This document shows positions 62,153 to 64,000 of a DNA stretch of 64,000 nucleotides, piece after piece. The stretch spans positions 1,550,001 to 1,614,000 of the forward strand of contig CP114119.1 of assembly GCA_029959195.1 (NCBI GenBank), given 5' to 3'. The stretch's first letter is position 1; every line of letters begins with the position of its first letter. Under the pieces are notes generated by a model, which worked only from the letters and a program-made list of their open reading frames with translations, was not told the origin of the DNA and made no database searches. A program made the position numbers and the translations under genes. The DNA is from Dictyophora rubrovolvata. Its lineage: Eukaryota > Basidiomycota > Agaricomycetes > Phallales > Phallaceae.

Positions 62153-64000
62153 TCAAGCATCCTTCCAAATTCGTTTGGCAGCCTCAACGACAAGTGCAAG
62201 TTTACGTTCTACGTCCTCTTCTGTAACTTGATTACCTTCACTGTGGGATGCAAAGCCGCACTGGGGGCTAATGCATAGTCTAAAGAGATGTCGATAGACG
62301 ATTAGCATTTACTGAACGAAACAAAGTGGACAATCACGGCACGAACTGGTTCAGCGCTTCCTCGGTTGAACGTTTCTCCTGGCCGTTTGCAATTGTTTCA
62401 GCCGCGGAACGCACACGTTTCTCAAGCTCTCCAACATCTTCAAGCTATTAGATAGCGGTTATCACGATTTACAATGGTCATTTCGAATCAGTCAACTCAC
62501 GGATCGAAGCTTAGTTGATATTAAGCCGAGAACGACGGTCTTGTGACGAGGGAGGTATTTGAGGGGCTCGAATGTCCCGGCTCTTGCAGTATCGTACTCC
62601 AGCTAAACAGGAAAAGGATGATAACGATCACCCGAATGTACTGAAACGGGAACCAAACACATACATAGTATGTATTGACATTTAATTTGTTGAACAATTT
62701 GATAGCAATCCTGTCGTAACCACCTTCAGCAAAATGTCTACCATCCTTTTTTAAGAGGTTAGAACTGGAGAGGATGATGAAAAAGAAATCATTCGTTTAC
62801 TTTGAAATTTCCGCGACAGAGATGAATGCCGACATTGAAATCTTTGGGAAGGTCCCGAAGACAGTCATTATAAGTTTTGACATATAGGTCGAAAATCGCC
62901 TCAGAATCAAGACCTAAGGGAAACAGCGTAAATTATTTTGTCGCTGGCACCACATGAAAATAATCACCATCATTTTTCATGCCTTCGAGCATGGGCTCTG
63001 AGCAGAAGTAACAAATCATTGGATCATCGAACTGGCCATCGTTAGTCGTGAACGTAAAAAAAATTTAGGTCACTTGAATATACCTGAACATTGCGACATC
63101 CAACGGAATACAGTTCAGCTAGTTCTTCCCGATATGCCTGAGCAATATCAGTAAAATATTCCTCTTGAAAAAACGATTAATATTGCTTGATTTCGGTCAT
63201 GCTGAGATTTGGACTCTACCGTCATTTTTGTAAACCTCCTTGGGATATCTTCAACGATGCATCAGTTTCATGCTCCCTCCTTCATTTTGTACCATACGTA
63301 CGCATAGGGACCGTGCCGCAAATGGAACCAATGAGGAACACACATGGTCAATTTGATATTTTTAACTTCCTAAGAATATCTGTTAAGCTGACGTAGTTCG
63401 CATGTGATATGAGATTTAGAACAAGCCTCCGGAGGTAAAAATTTGGCCAACCCCAGGAATTGATCTTTGTAAAATGGCCTAGCGCGACTAATTTTCCCCT
63501 AAAATTGTGACGTAAAGTTTCTTTTATTTAGGTCTTGATTTCAGTAGGAAGTAACGTACATTACAAAGATATGTGGCGGCGTTCTTGAAATCGAGTTCTT
63601 TAAATGCCATTATATCGGGGACATATGACTACATGACAGACTGTTCATATCTTTGAAGGGGTTATTGTTCCGGAACGAATTACCATGAACTTGTATTCGG
63701 GAACTTGACGATGGCCGGAGTCAGATGGTGCATGTATATGGCCTTGAGACAATGGAGTGAACCTACCGGGCTTCACGAATTCCATGCCTTCAAGGTTTTC
63801 AAACACACCGTCATAAAACATATGCCTTCGTATTTTTTGAGATATAACATTGAGCGATCTTAATCCATCACGGACCTTCTGAATTCGCCATCAGTGGCGG
63901 CTTTAATACCTGTTTTGCGCTGCATTTCGACAATATTGGCAATACATTTGTCTTCTATGACGCGCAATTCATCGCTATTAATTTTACCTTGATCAAACAA
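62153..64000 (-). CDS. Cobalamin-independent methionine-synthase-like protein, 5' end missing
   Basis: MetE C-terminal-domain family (like bacterial YxjG/YxjH and archaeal MetE), shorter than true Met6. The gene runs off the right edge, so the start is not seen. From the edge: DELRVIEDKCIANIVEMQRK, GIKAATDGEFRR, FYDGVFENLEGMEFVKPGRF, ARPFYKDQFLGLAKFLPP, CVPHWFHLRHG, DDPMICYFCSEPMLEGMKND, NVGIHLCRGNFK, YYLEYDTARAGTFEPLKYLP, VVLGLISTKLRSLEDVGELE, LCISPQCGFASHSEGNQVTE, ending AAKRIWKDA at 62153. The zinc ligands are seen as His and Cys of HLCRG, Glu of LEYD and Cys of SPQCG. At least nine introns. The substrate is unproven; these proteins may move methyl groups between thiols. Confidence 0.87.

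Overview
The window looks like nuclear DNA of a filamentous basidiomycete, most likely an agaricomycete. Genes lie close together on both strands and are broken by many short introns of about 45-70 bp with GT...AG ends. The proteins are fungal orthologues such as INO80, Cbf5, KNL1/Spc7, NudE, ALG10, ICE2 and DUG3, plus expanded basidiomycete types such as MATH-BTB, MYND and DUF6699-like proteins. I found no bacterial operon, CRISPR array, rRNA or tRNA. Coordinates for intron-containing genes run from start codon to stop codon and include introns. Exon joins were made by eye.

Left third (1-28.3 kb): a lipoyl-domain pyruvate dehydrogenase subunit (cut by the window edge) diverges from INO80. 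A DHX29/YLR419W-type DExH helicase follows. Ribosomal protein L22 and the H/ACA pseudouridine synthase Cbf5 share a very short divergent promoter. A MATH-BTB protein comes next, then two head-to-head genes whose C-termini are clearly related (DUF6699-like). A gene-poor stretch at 23.7-26.1 kb holds a strong candidate for a 42-residue secreted peptide with a TATA box. Fumarase closes this part.

Middle (28.4-45.5 kb): the U4/U6 recycling factor SART3/Prp24, a MYND-finger protein, the dynein regulator NudE, the kinetochore scaffold KNL1/Spc7 and a large unknown coiled-coil protein facing KNL1 tail to tail. A decayed Helitron helicase tail and an Mpv17/PMP22 membrane protein follow.

Right third (45.6-64 kb): ALG10, the eRF1 methyltransferase Mtq2, a kinesin-6, Sgt2, phosphoacetylglucosamine mutase, DUG3, ICE2, a low-molecular-weight tyrosine phosphatase, an SH3BGRL-like thioredoxin-fold protein, a short-chain dehydrogenase and a cobalamin-independent methionine-synthase-like protein cut by the right edge.

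Most of this is housekeeping. Several genes serve mitosis (NudE, KNL1, kinesin-6), RNA and ribosome work (Cbf5, L22, SART3, DExH helicase, Mtq2) or the ER and glycosylation (ALG10, ICE2, PCM1, Sgt2). The least explained items are the secreted-peptide gene, the divergent DUF6699-like pair, the paired CACGTG palindrome before KNL1, and the Mtq2 start codon only 34 bp after the kinesin stop.
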